A program made the position numbers and the translations under genes. Below, piece after piece: positions 7,265 to 14,995 of a DNA stretch of 43,279 nucleotides. How positions within the stretch are numbered: position 1 is the first letter of the stretch; every line of letters begins with the position of its first letter. The stretch is from an uncultured Eubacteriales bacterium. GTDB lineage: Bacteria > Bacillota > Clostridia > Oscillospirales > Acutalibacteraceae. Under the pieces are notes generated by a model. The model had not been told where the DNA came from. It did no database searches and was given only the letters and a program-made list of their open reading frames with translations. Location of the stretch: NCBI GenBank assembly GCA_900316495.1, contig ONDC01000006.1:10634-53912 (forward strand), in the 5' to 3' direction.

Positions 7265-8713
7265 ATGACAAAGGAAACCATCCAAACCACCGAATTACAG
7301 ACCAACGACCTTTCCGCCGCCGAAGGCAAGGTCAAGCCCGACTACGAGGGAGAAATTGTCAGCATCATCAGGGGAAAGCTCTCGCCGAAGGCCATGCAGA
7401 GCCGTCTCGAGGATTACCACGGCAACGACATCGCGCAGTCGATGGCGCTCCTCTCCCCCGCCGAACGCCGCAGGCTTTACCGCGTCTGCACGGTCGATAT
7501 GCTCGCCGACGTCTTTGAATACATCGACGAGGACGACGCGGGCGTCTATCTGGACGAAATGGACATTCACAAGGCGGCGGGCGTTATCTCCGAGCTGGAA
7601 ACCGACACCGCCGCGGACGTGCTGCACGAGATCAACAAGGAAAAACGCGCGCTGATCATCGACTTCCTCAAGCCGGAGATACGCGACGACATCCGCCTGA
7701 TCGCGTCCTTCGACGACGACGAGATCGGCAGCAAAATGACCACCAACTTCATCAGCATCCGCGAAAATCTCTCCATCAAGGAGGCGATGAAGGAGCTGAT
7801 ACGTCAGGCGAAGGAAAACGACAACATCTCCACCCTCTTCACGGTGGACGAGGCGGGCGAATTCTACGGTGCCATCGACCTGAAGGATCTCATCACCGCC
7901 GACAGCACCGACAGTCTGGAGGAACTGACGACCACCTCCTTCCCCTACGTCTACGCCAACGAATCCATCGACGACTGTATCGAAAAGCTGAAGGACTACG
8001 GCGAGGACTTCGTCCCCGTCCTGGACAACGGCAACCGTCTGCTCGGCGTCATCACGGCGCAGAGCGTCATTGAAGTGGTGGACGACGAGATGGGCGAGGA
8101 TTACGCCCGTCTGGCTGGTCTGATCGCGGAGGAGGATCTGAACGAGCCGCTTCTTGACAGCATGCGCAAGCGTCTGCCGTGGCTGATCATCCTGCTGGGG
8201 CTGGGCATTGCCGTTTCCGGCGTGGTGGGCGTCTTTGAGGCGGTCGTAGCGCAGCTGACGCTGATCATGGCGTTCCAGTCGCTGATCCTCGACATGGCGG
8301 GCAACGTCGGCACCCAATCGCTCGCCGTGACCATCCGGGTGCTGACCGACGAAAACCTCACCTTCTCCCAAAAGCTCCACCTCGTCCTGAAGGAAATGCG
8401 GGTAGGTCTCTTCAACGGCATTCTGCTCAGCGTGGTCGGCGTGATTTTCATCGGACTGTACATCATGCTCTTCAAGGGCAGACCCGCGTTGTTCTCCTTT
8501 GCCGTTTCGGGCTGCATCGGCTTCTCGCTGATACTCGCCATGCTGATTTCCAGCGCGGTGGGAACGCTCATTCCGCTCTTCTTCAAGAGGATCAGAATAG
8601 ACCCGGCAGTCGCCTCCGGCCCGCTGATCACGACCATCAACGACTTGGTGGCTGTCGTGACATATTATGGCATCAGCAAGCTCCTGCTCATCGACCTTCT
8701 TCATCTGGCGTGA
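7265..8713 (+). CDS. mgtE: Magnesium transporter MgtE
   Basis: This is a 482-aa Mg2+ channel/transporter of the cytoplasmic membrane. Domains are in the normal order: an N-terminal acidic superhelical domain (about residues 30-145), a pair of CBS domains (about 150-270) that gate the pore on cytosolic Mg2+, and five membrane helices (about 290-480). Conserved pore-region signatures are GNVGTQSLAV and DPAVASGPLITTINDLVAV near the C-terminus. The ATG at 7265 has GGAGTGAT upstream. Length and motifs are complete. It is expressed from a near-consensus promoter through a long structured leader, so Mg2+-responsive transcription control is likely. The TtcA-like gene follows after 20 bp and is probably cotranscribed. 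Confidence 0.95.
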   Translation: MTKETIQTTELQTNDLSAAEGKVKPDYEGEIVSIIRGKLSPKAMQSRLEDYHGNDIAQSMALLSPAERRRLYRVCTVDMLADVFEYIDEDDAGVYLDEMDIHKAAGVISELETDTAADVLHEINKEKRALIIDFLKPEIRDDIRLIASFDDDEIGSKMTTNFISIRENLSIKEAMKELIRQAKENDNISTLFTVDEAGEFYGAIDLKDLITADSTDSLEELTTTSFPYVYANESIDDCIEKLKDYGEDFVPVLDNGNRLLGVITAQSVIEVVDDEMGEDYARLAGLIAEEDLNEPLLDSMRKRLPWLIILLGLGIAVSGVVGVFEAVVAQLTLIMAFQSLILDMAGNVGTQSLAVTIRVLTDENLTFSQKLHLVLKEMRVGLFNGILLSVVGVIFIGLYIMLFKGRPALFSFAVSGCIGFSLILAMLISSAVGTLIPLFFKRIRIDPAVASGPLITTINDLVAVVTYYGISKLLLIDLLHLA

Positions 8714-8733
8714 AGTGAAGCGAATGGAATGAT

Positions 8734-9474
8734 ATGAAAAAATTACTCTCCAAGACCCGCGCCGCCGCCGACAAATACGGCATGCTCGGGCAGAATGAAG
8801 CGATTGCCGTCGGGGTTTCCGGCGGCAAGGATTCCCTCATGCTGCTGCGTCTGATGGCAGCCCTGCGCGACTTCCACCCCTCGCGGTTTTCGCTTACGGC
8901 GCTCTGTCTCGACCCCTGCTTCGGGGGCGTCCCCTCCGATTATGGCGGCGTGGAGACTCTCTGCGCCAAGCTGAACGTGCCGCTCGTCATTAAGCGATCG
9001 CGGCTGGGCGAGATCATCTTTGAGGAACGGAAGGAAGCCGCTCCCTGCTCCCTCTGCGCCAGAATGCGGCGGGGCATCCTGCACAACATGGCGCTTGAAG
9101 TCGGCTGCACGCGGCTCGCGCTCGGTCATCACATGGATGACGCGGCAGCGACCTTCTGGATGAACCTCACGACCGGCAGCCGCCTGAGCTGCTTCTCCCC
9201 CGTCACTTATCTCGACCGCAAGGGAATCACCCTCATCCGCCCCATGATCTTCTGCCGCGAAAGCGAGATTGCCGCCGCCGCCGAAAGGCTTTGCCTGCCG
9301 GTGATGAAAAGCCGCTGTCCCGCCGACGGCTGCACCGAACGGGCGGAATCGCAGGCGCTGCTCCGGCAGTTGGAACGCAAATATCCCGACCTGACCGGAC
9401 GCATTATAACGGCTCTTCAGCAAGGGAACGTCTCCGGCTGGGGTCTGCCAGAATCAGGCGCTCGAAACAAGTAG
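8734..9474 (+). CDS. TtcA-like PP-loop ATPase (tRNA 2-thiocytidine biosynthesis family)
   Basis: This 246-aa cytoplasmic enzyme belongs to the TtcA branch of the PP-loop ATPases, which adenylate and thiolate cytidine 32 in tRNA. The PP-loop SGGKDS is at 29-34. CSLC (Cys105 and 108) with Cys195 could hold the Fe-S cluster expected in this family. GHHMDDAA follows at 131-138. It is shorter than E. coli TtcA (roughly 310 aa) but normal for clostridial homologues. The start is ATG 8734, 20 bp after mgtE, probably in the same transcript. Related PP-loop proteins have other substrates, so the exact target is inferred from the family only. Confidence 0.82.
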   Translation: MKKLLSKTRAAADKYGMLGQNEAIAVGVSGGKDSLMLLRLMAALRDFHPSRFSLTALCLDPCFGGVPSDYGGVETLCAKLNVPLVIKRSRLGEIIFEERKEAAPCSLCARMRRGILHNMALEVGCTRLALGHHMDDAAATFWMNLTTGSRLSCFSPVTYLDRKGITLIRPMIFCRESEIAAAAERLCLPVMKSRCPADGCTERAESQALLRQLERKYPDLTGRIITALQQGNVSGWGLPESGARNK

Positions 9475-9512
9475 CAGGCAGCAGCCAAAAATCCCTCCCC
9501 CCCACGCACCAA

Positions 9513-9610
9513 AAAAACCCTCCCTGAAAGGGAGGGGGGACCGCTTGCGGTGGGTGAGTCGCCCCCGGCGCAGGGCAGGAATTCCCACGCGCCCGGACAT
9601 ACCCCAACGC
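9513..9610 (+). repeat. 98-bp structured intergenic repeat, copy 2
   Basis: This is the second copy of the element at 11-108, in the same orientation, with one mismatch. It follows the TtcA-like gene and precedes a lipoprotein gene. Both copies lie just upstream of plus-strand genes. The two hairpins are fully conserved, which suggests selection on structure or recent copying. Confidence 0.85.
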
Positions 9611-9682
9611 GCCGCTTCTCAGATTTGCGTTTTTTCACTTTGCAATCAGCAAATACATTCATACAATTCAGGAGGAATCACC

Positions 9683-10444
9683 ATGAAAAACAGATTGTCA
9701 TTCAGAAAGCTCCTTGCCTGCCTGCTGACGGTGGGCATGCTGACAGCCATGACCGCCTGCGGTGAGGAAGAAACGTCCCAGCCGGATAGCGTCGACGTCA
9801 GCGGCATAGCCGGCACATGGACGGAGGTCAATGTGTTCCCCTATACGTTGACCGTGAACGAGGACGGCTCCTTTGCCGTCAAGGACTTCAGCGGCGATCC
9901 GGTGGCGGAGGGAACGATCGAGGTAGAAGAAGAGGATCATCCCGACGGCTCCAAATCCCTGTGGTACGACTTCTACAGATCCAGCGGCGAGTTCTGGGCG
10001 GGCTTTTCCAAGGACGGAGGCAGCGACAGACAGGATCATCTGTACTCCGGTCACGACGGAGAGATGCACTTCATGCGCGACGGTATCGACGAAAAACTGA
10101 CCCCTGAAAGCTATCTGCACACATGGATCTGCGACAGATGCTCCATCGAGATCAAAAAGAGCAAAAAGGCGTATGTCGCCACGATTACCTGGGGCAGCAG
10201 CGCATTTGAAACATCATTCTGGACCTATCCCTGCACCTTCGACAAAAAAACTACCTCTCTCGTCTGCAAGGGCGGCGCGGTTCATAAGGACGTGACCTAC
10301 TCCGATGACGGCAAGGAAAAAACCAAAATCATCTACAAGGACGGCTCCGGCTCCTTCAAAATCGTCAGCGGCACACTCCGCTGGACGGACGACAAGGAAA
10401 ACAGCGGCGACGGCATGTGCTTTGTGGAGTCGCAGATGGACTGA
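9683..10444 (+). CDS. Predicted lipoprotein of unknown function
   Basis: This is a 253-aa secreted lipoprotein. The N-terminus MKNRLSFRKLL is followed by a hydrophobic stretch and the lipobox MTAC (Cys25), then an acidic linker. The mature part begins AGTWTEVNVFPYTLTVNEDGSF, which reads like the lipocalin-like or META-type beta-sheet proteins common in gut Firmicutes (G-x-W start and alternating strands). I do not recognise a specific family. Two Cys pairs in the second half could form disulphides. The ATG at 9683 has AGGAGGA at 9670-9676. The frame stays open upstream through the repeat, but that part has no Shine-Dalgarno. A strong terminator follows. Confidence 0.8.
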   Translation: MKNRLSFRKLLACLLTVGMLTAMTACGEEETSQPDSVDVSGIAGTWTEVNVFPYTLTVNEDGSFAVKDFSGDPVAEGTIEVEEEDHPDGSKSLWYDFYRSSGEFWAGFSKDGGSDRQDHLYSGHDGEMHFMRDGIDEKLTPESYLHTWICDRCSIEIKKSKKAYVATITWGSSAFETSFWTYPCTFDKKTTSLVCKGGAVHKDVTYSDDGKEKTKIIYKDGSGSFKIVSGTLRWTDDKENSGDGMCFVESQMD

Positions 10445-10563
10445 TTTTTACATAAACCGCCGACCAAGCGCATTTCCTCACACCGTGCCAAGGCAAATCC
10501 CCGCAGCGCGGAACGGAAGGGCGTCAGCAAGCCAAAGCGGTTCCATAATTGATTGAAAATAAT

Positions 10564-10605
10564 AAGGGTGTGTCCTGCCGCAAAACGCAAGGCACACCCT
10601 TTTTT
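10564..10605 (+). terminator. Intrinsic terminator after the lipoprotein gene
   Basis: AAGGGTGTG (10564-10572) pairs with CACACCCTT (10593-10601), with further wobble pairs inside, and runs into six T at 10600-10605. It lies between convergent genes and may also stop minus-strand transcription from the HD-GYP gene. Confidence 0.85.
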
Positions 10606-10689
10606 CCGCTTCTGGAGAGAAAAACGTCTCCCCCTGTGACGTTTGCGCGGCACAGGGGGAGACGAAAAAGAAAGGAATCGAGAAAAAGT

Positions 10690-11751
10690 CTAAATAGAGA
10701 TAGGCGTGACGAGAGCGGGATCGACATTGATCTTGGGAAGCCCCTTGCGCTTCTTCTGCTCCTCCTGCTCGTTGATCTTGTCATTCTCGGCGGTGACGAT
10801 CTTGGAATCAGCGGAGACGAGATTCTCCTCATCATTCTCATCGTCGGGGAACTTGTCTCTGATTTTCAGCATTTCAACGTAGCATTTCTTGAACGCCTCA
10901 ACAGCCGCGGGGTCAAACTGTCTGCCGCTCTGAGAGGTGATTTCCTCATAGACCTTCTGCGCCGGCCATGCCGCCTTGTAGCTTCTGCGGCTGAGCAGCG
11001 CGTCAAAAACGTCGCAGACAGAGACGTATCTCGCAAACTTGTCGATATCCTCGCCCGAAACGCCGAGATAGCCGGTGCCGTCCCAGCGCTCGTGGTGATG
11101 CAGGATGATATGCCGCGCCATTTCCATGACGTCGCCGGGGGCGTTTCCGATGATGTCTCTGCCGTAGATAACGTGCTTCTTCATCACGCCGAATTCCTCG
11201 GCGGTGAGTCTGCCCGGCTTTTCGATGATCTCCTTGGGAATCATCAGCTTGCCGATGTCGTGCAGCATAGCGGCAATGCGGAACGTCTCAAGCTGCTCCT
11301 CGTTTTCGCAGATGAATTTACCCATCACACGCGCATACTCGGAAACGCGGCGGATATGCTGACCCGTCTCCTGAGAGGAGTTTTCGGAGACAACGGCGAG
11401 CGAATACGCCAGCTGCTCCTGCGTGCGGAACATATCGAAGGTAAGCATGGTGTTGTTGATGATGGAGGTCGTGCTGTAGGTGTAAATATTGAGAACTTCC
11501 TTCATGCTGTAATCGTCGGATTCAACATCCTGTCTGAATACGGCAAATCCGGTGAGCTTTCCGTTGTCATAGAAGCGGATATTGACAAAGCCCTCTCTCT
11601 CCTCGGCATAGCTTGTAGCGCCGTTGATATGCTTTGCCATCTTGAATCTCGCGTTATGGAATTCAAAACCGATGTCGTCGCCAAGGTCGCGGCAGATGTT
11701 GTTGGGATTGCCGTCGCTGTCGACGGTATAGAAATGATCGCCGTCAAGCAC
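10690..11751 (-). CDS. HD-GYP-type phosphodiesterase domain protein (C-terminal part of a frameshifted gene)
   Basis: This 353-aa frame holds a sensor-like segment (residues 1-115) and an HD-GYP-like domain. The metal-binding HD motif is AMLHDIGK (His164 and Asp165). The second motif reads HHHERWDGTGYL where the family has HHE..DG.GYP, so the Pro is replaced. These domains usually hydrolyse cyclic di-GMP or related nucleotides. A charged, Lys/Glu-rich tail ends the protein. The assigned GTG start at 11751 is only the first codon available after the frameshift and has no convincing Shine-Dalgarno. Removing one G from the GGGG tract at 11762-11765 (minus strand) joins it to the upstream membrane-domain frame, giving one protein of about 598 aa. 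Confidence 0.82.
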   Translation of the reverse strand: MLDGDHFYTVDSDGNPNNICRDLGDDIGFEFHNARFKMAKHINGATSYAEEREGFVNIRFYDNGKLTGFAVFRQDVESDDYSMKEVLNIYTYSTTSIINNTMLTFDMFRTQEQLAYSLAVVSENSSQETGQHIRRVSEYARVMGKFICENEEQLETFRIAAMLHDIGKLMIPKEIIEKPGRLTAEEFGVMKKHVIYGRDIIGNAPGDVMEMARHIILHHHERWDGTGYLGVSGEDIDKFARYVSVCDVFDALLSRRSYKAAWPAQKVYEEITSQSGRQFDPAAVEAFKKCYVEMLKIRDKFPDDENDEENLVSADSKIVTAENDKINEQEEQKKRKGLPKINVDPALVTPISI

Positions 11752-12487
11752 GCCGACCGTACCCCTGCATATCGCGCGTGCCCATCAGATTCTGCGTCTG
11801 GCTCATAACCAGCTGAATGCCGCTGGTCATTCTGCCGATTTCGTTGGAATTTTCAATGGCGTTGGAGAGCATCTTGGACGCCTTCCTGGTCACCTGACGG
11901 GCGACAAAGGCGATGGAGAGGAAGAGAATGGTTCTCGGAAGCGCGCCATAGAGCATGGCAGCCTGAACGGTGCGGAGAGGATCATCGCCCAGCAGCAGGA
12001 AGGTGCAGGCGAGATAATGCCCCAGAACAATGGCGGGAATGGTGGTAAAGATCGCAAAATGAACCAGCTTCTTGTCAAAATAAATAATGCTGGAGACGAG
12101 CGGGAAAAGCCACATCATCATCACATGGTAAGACAAAACCGAATACAGCATGATCACGACGATCAGAATATCCGTAATCATGAAATACTTGACCCAATCG
12201 CCGTTTTTCTTAAGCACATAGGAAATGACAAACGGAATAAAGAAAAGGACAGCGGACGCAATGCAGGTGATTCTCATGATCACCGGCGCGATCCGGAAAA
12301 CGCCCATCTCGTTCAGAACAAGGCAGAACAGAACCAGAAAACCGGCAAAGAGACAGATCTTGCCAAAGAGCTTATTGGATCTTGTTTCATTGTTGTTCAT
12401 GAATTCGGACTTAGACAAATTAATGTTAAGCCTTCCGTGAACCCTCTTCTTTTTATTCTTCTTGTTCTCTTTATTTTCATTATTCAT
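11744..12487 (-). CDS. Membrane sensor domain (N-terminal part of the frameshifted HD-GYP protein)
   Basis: This 247-aa frame has a very basic Lys/Asn-rich N-terminus and about six hydrophobic segments between residues 40 and 205. A helical linker (ITSGIQ-type, written GRMTSGIQLVMSQTQNL) then runs towards a signalling domain. It stops after GYGRRA in an alternative frame. The one-base shift at 11762-11765 leads directly into the HD-GYP frame (GTVGVLDGDHF). I therefore read it as the membrane input module of one receptor. The ATG at 12487 has AGGAGGC upstream and a good promoter at 12552-12579. Sequencing error, a recent mutation and programmed slippage are all possible. Confidence 0.78.
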   Translation of the reverse strand: MNNENKENKKNKKKRVHGRLNINLSKSEFMNNNETRSNKLFGKICLFAGFLVLFCLVLNEMGVFRIAPVIMRITCIASAVLFFIPFVISYVLKKNGDWVKYFMITDILIVVIMLYSVLSYHVMMMWLFPLVSSIIYFDKKLVHFAIFTTIPAIVLGHYLACTFLLLGDDPLRTVQAAMLYGALPRTILFLSIAFVARQVTRKASKMLSNAIENSNEIGRMTSGIQLVMSQTQNLMGTRDMQGYGRRA

Positions 12488-12551
12488 CGCCTGAGTAAGC
12501 CTCCTGTTAAAAAATCGTGAACAGACGGTTTTGAATTAACCATTTACATAA

Positions 12552-12579
12552 ATTATACCATATATTAATGAAATTGCAA
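12552..12579 (-). promoter_or_regulatory. Promoter of the membrane HD-GYP gene
   Basis: On the minus strand TTGCAA (12574-12579), a 16-nt spacer and TATAAT (12552-12557) with an extended TGG. It drives the frameshifted receptor gene from about 12545. Confidence 0.75.
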
Positions 12580-12664
12580 CCCGATTTTAATTTTTTTTTG
12601 CAAAAAATTTATAGAATGAGGACTCTTTTAGGACAATATGCGACTGATATTTTTCCTTTTCGTA

Positions 12665-12693
12665 TTGACAACCTCTGACAACGGATTTATTAT
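12665..12693 (+). promoter_or_regulatory. Promoter of the lipoprotein gene at 12723
   Basis: TTGACA (12665-12670), a 17-nt spacer and TATTAT (12688-12693). It is divergent from the HD-GYP promoter and gives a leader of about 25 nt. Confidence 0.75.
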
Positions 12694-12722
12694 ATTACTA
12701 TCTTGATCAAGGAGATGAAAGC

Positions 12723-13313
12723 ATGAAACCTTACAGCTTGCGTATAAGGACAGCGGTTGCGCTTCTTGTGTCGGTCTGTCTTCTTGCAGCCTCAACCGCC
12801 TGCGGCGGTAAAGAGAAGAATACGAACGCCGTTTCCCCCGCGGACACGCTGTCGTCACAGGAGCAGACGGTCAGGAGGGTCAATGTCGACGAAGCGTTCA
12901 CCGTTACGGCGGACGGGAATGAAGTCGGCGAGATCTTTCTGCTGCAATACAACTGGTACGGAAAGGAATTTGTCTCGGAGGACAGCCTGAACAAAACCAT
13001 GATGCTGCACTATGTGTCAAAGGATACGCGCGCCCCCTATGCGAAGGACAACGCGGAGATCAGGATCAGCTTTGACGAAGCGGAGGGCGTTCCGTCCTCT
13101 TTCCGGCTCACGCAGTACGCCAACACCGTCCGCGCCAACTCCGGACTTCCCTTCGACACCGCTGAGATAGAACTGACCGCCGTTGCCGACCGCACATTCG
13201 CATTCACGCTCGACTACAGGAAATATAAAATGTATTACTATCTGCTGGAATGTGAGTGGGAAAACGGCAACGCCGCCCAATACGCCTTTGCCGTCGAAAA
13301 AACCAAGGAATAA
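12723..13313 (+). CDS. Predicted lipoprotein of unknown function
   Basis: This 196-aa secreted lipoprotein has a signal peptide (MKPYSLRIRTAVALL...) ending at the lipobox STAC (Cys27), then GGKEK and a Ser/Thr linker. The mature region of about 150 residues is predicted mainly beta. It has FTVTADGNEVGEIFLLQYNWYG near its start and a Tyr-rich strand (YKMYYYLLE) near its end. I do not recognise a family. The ATG at 12723 has AAGGAGA upstream and its own near-consensus promoter. The next gene has a separate promoter, so it is probably monocistronic. Confidence 0.78.
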   Translation: MKPYSLRIRTAVALLVSVCLLAASTACGGKEKNTNAVSPADTLSSQEQTVRRVNVDEAFTVTADGNEVGEIFLLQYNWYGKEFVSEDSLNKTMMLHYVSKDTRAPYAKDNAEIRISFDEAEGVPSSFRLTQYANTVRANSGLPFDTAEIELTAVADRTFAFTLDYRKYKMYYYLLECEWENGNAAQYAFAVEKTKE

Positions 13314-13462
13314 GCCGAAGAAGGGCAGCCTATCTCCAAACACTCTCCACCACTCAGGGAAATAAACTCCCGCCGTCGCCATTCCACAGCACCATACAGC
13401 CTGCAAAGAATAATCAACAAATATCATCCCCCGCCCCGTCAGATATTTTTATAAAAAACCAC

Positions 13463-13491
13463 TTGACTGTACCGCGTGAAAATGATAACAT
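13463..13491 (+). promoter_or_regulatory. Promoter of the acidic membrane protein gene
   Basis: TTGACT (13463-13468), a 17-nt spacer and TAACAT (13486-13491). It gives a leader of about 92 nt before the ATG at 13590. The 13314-13462 stretch before it holds no gene I can support. Confidence 0.6.
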
Positions 13492-13589
13492 TTATACATC
13501 GGTCTTTTTTTGCAGCCGTCACACCCGCAGTCAGTCGGCGGGGGATGCTGCCTGGCCATATTCTGAAACTATCCAAGGAGCAATTCATT

Positions 13590-14252
13590 ATGGAAAACAC
13601 AAAAGTATCCGCAAAGAAAAACGCCGGTGGCATCATACTCGACATTCTGACCATCGGCATGCTGTTCGCGTCCTTTGCCGCCCTGTTCTATTCGGGCTTT
13701 ATTCTGCAAACCGACACATTCCCCCTCGGCGCGCTGTGCGCCATCACCGCCGTGGGACTGCTGCTGCTTTTCTTCATCGGCAATGTGTCGTGTCTCTCTT
13801 CCAAGGTCAGGAATAAGACGCTGTCGCCCGGATTTCTTGTTTTTTCCGCCGTGCAATTGATCGCCCTGATTGTAAACCTCGCCCTTCTGCTCGGCATCAT
13901 GGTGAAGATGTTCAGCGTTGACGGACTTTTCGCGCGTCTTACCTATGGCATTTCGGTCTTTATCGTCCTCGTGGGCTACGTCGCCAGCATCAGCTACTTC
14001 TCGGACGGAAAGACAGGCGACCTCTCCGACGAAGAGGACTCCGAGGAAGAAGAGGACGCTGAGGAAGAGGAAAGCGCAGCGGAGGAGGATTCCGCGGAAG
14101 AGCCGGAGGACGTGGAGGAGATCGACGCGGAGGAAGCGACCGAAGCCGACGAGGAAGCCGACTCTGCGGAAGAACCGGAGGAGACCGGCGCGGAGGAAAC
14201 GGAAGAGCTGACCGAGGAAGAGGAAACCGGTGAGGACAAAACAAACGAGTAA
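13590..14252 (+). CDS. Four-helix membrane protein with a Glu-rich C-terminal tail
   Basis: This is a 220-aa protein. Residues 1-135 carry four hydrophobic helices with short loops. From about residue 143 to the end nearly every second residue is Glu, Asp or Ala (about 75 residues), so the cytoplasmic tail is strongly acidic and disordered. I do not recognise the family. The tail could bind cations or a basic partner, which is inference only. The start is ATG 13590 with AAGGAG at 13575-13580. An in-frame ATG at 13476 lies in the promoter and is rejected. The stop overlaps the GTG start of the next lipoprotein gene by 23 bp, so the two are likely cotranslated. Confidence 0.75.
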   Translation: MENTKVSAKKNAGGIILDILTIGMLFASFAALFYSGFILQTDTFPLGALCAITAVGLLLLFFIGNVSCLSSKVRNKTLSPGFLVFSAVQLIALIVNLALLLGIMVKMFSVDGLFARLTYGISVFIVLVGYVASISYFSDGKTGDLSDEEDSEEEEDAEEEESAAEEDSAEEPEDVEEIDAEEATEADEEADSAEEPEETGAEETEELTEEEETGEDKTNE

Positions 14253-14946
14253 TAGGCTCCGGAATAACCTGCTGCGTCGGACAGCGCGCCTGACAAAGCA
14301 AATCGGCATTGCGCTGCTTCTCTCGGGCGTCTGCCTGCTGCTGACCGCCTGCGCACGGACGAACATCCGTGCGGACGACAATCCCACGGTAGCGTGGAAG
14401 GAATTCTGCGGGTACCTTTCCGACGGCGACTACCGGGCTGCCATTGAGCTGACCGGCAACCGCCTTGAAGTCGGCAAGGATGATACGGACGACAGCGTCG
14501 AGGGTCTGATGCTGACAACCGTCGCCGAAAGCCTCAGAGCCGCTGTCATCATGGAGCCGAAAATCAACGGTTCCTCCGCGTGGCAGTCGGTCAGGCTCCA
14601 TCACCTCGATCTGGCGCTTGTCATGCAAAAGGCGCTTGACGGCATCATGCGGGAAACCGCGGACGAGGAATGGCGCCACGGCTCCTACCGGGACGACGAG
14701 GCGATCGACAATGCCGTAAAGGACTCGCTGTGCAGACAGCTTGACGGCGACTTATCCGACTGCATGGTCACCGATGTGATCAAGGTGGAATTCAGATACA
14801 GTGACGGAAGATGGCGACCTGTCATGAGCAGCGCCCTCTACAGCGCGATCACCGGCAATGCCGCAGGTGCTTCCGGCTGTGCGGAGCGCTTCTTCCGGGA
14901 GTATGACGCAAGGAAGACCTCCGGGACACGGCAGGCGACCGGTTAA
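14230..14946 (+). CDS. Predicted lipoprotein of unknown function
   Basis: This is a 238-aa lipoprotein with a long basic N-region, a hydrophobic core and the lipobox LTAC (Cys41). After the signal, NPTVAWKEFCGYLSDGDYRAAIELTGN resembles the repeat-like helical start of clostridial lipoproteins that couple a small alpha domain to a DUF-type domain (DUF4878/NTF2-like). The later segment VTDVIKVEFRYSDGRWRPV also fits an NTF2-like fold, but I cannot assign it firmly. The start is the GTG at 14230, inside the end of the preceding gene. No ATG precedes the signal peptide. The operon may continue to DUF1015. Confidence 0.72.
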   Translation: MRTKQTSNRLRNNLLRRTARLTKQIGIALLLSGVCLLLTACARTNIRADDNPTVAWKEFCGYLSDGDYRAAIELTGNRLEVGKDDTDDSVEGLMLTTVAESLRAAVIMEPKINGSSAWQSVRLHHLDLALVMQKALDGIMRETADEEWRHGSYRDDEAIDNAVKDSLCRQLDGDLSDCMVTDVIKVEFRYSDGRWRPVMSSALYSAITGNAAGASGCAERFFREYDARKTSGTRQATG

Positions 14947-14995
14947 TCGGAAGGACAACACATGATAAATTCACAGAATTGAAAGGATGAAATAT

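Noticed and set aside
9545-9682. N-terminal extension of the lipoprotein at 9683 through the repeat
   Set aside because: The frame is open but encodes the 98-bp repeat, lacks a Shine-Dalgarno, and would hide the signal peptide.
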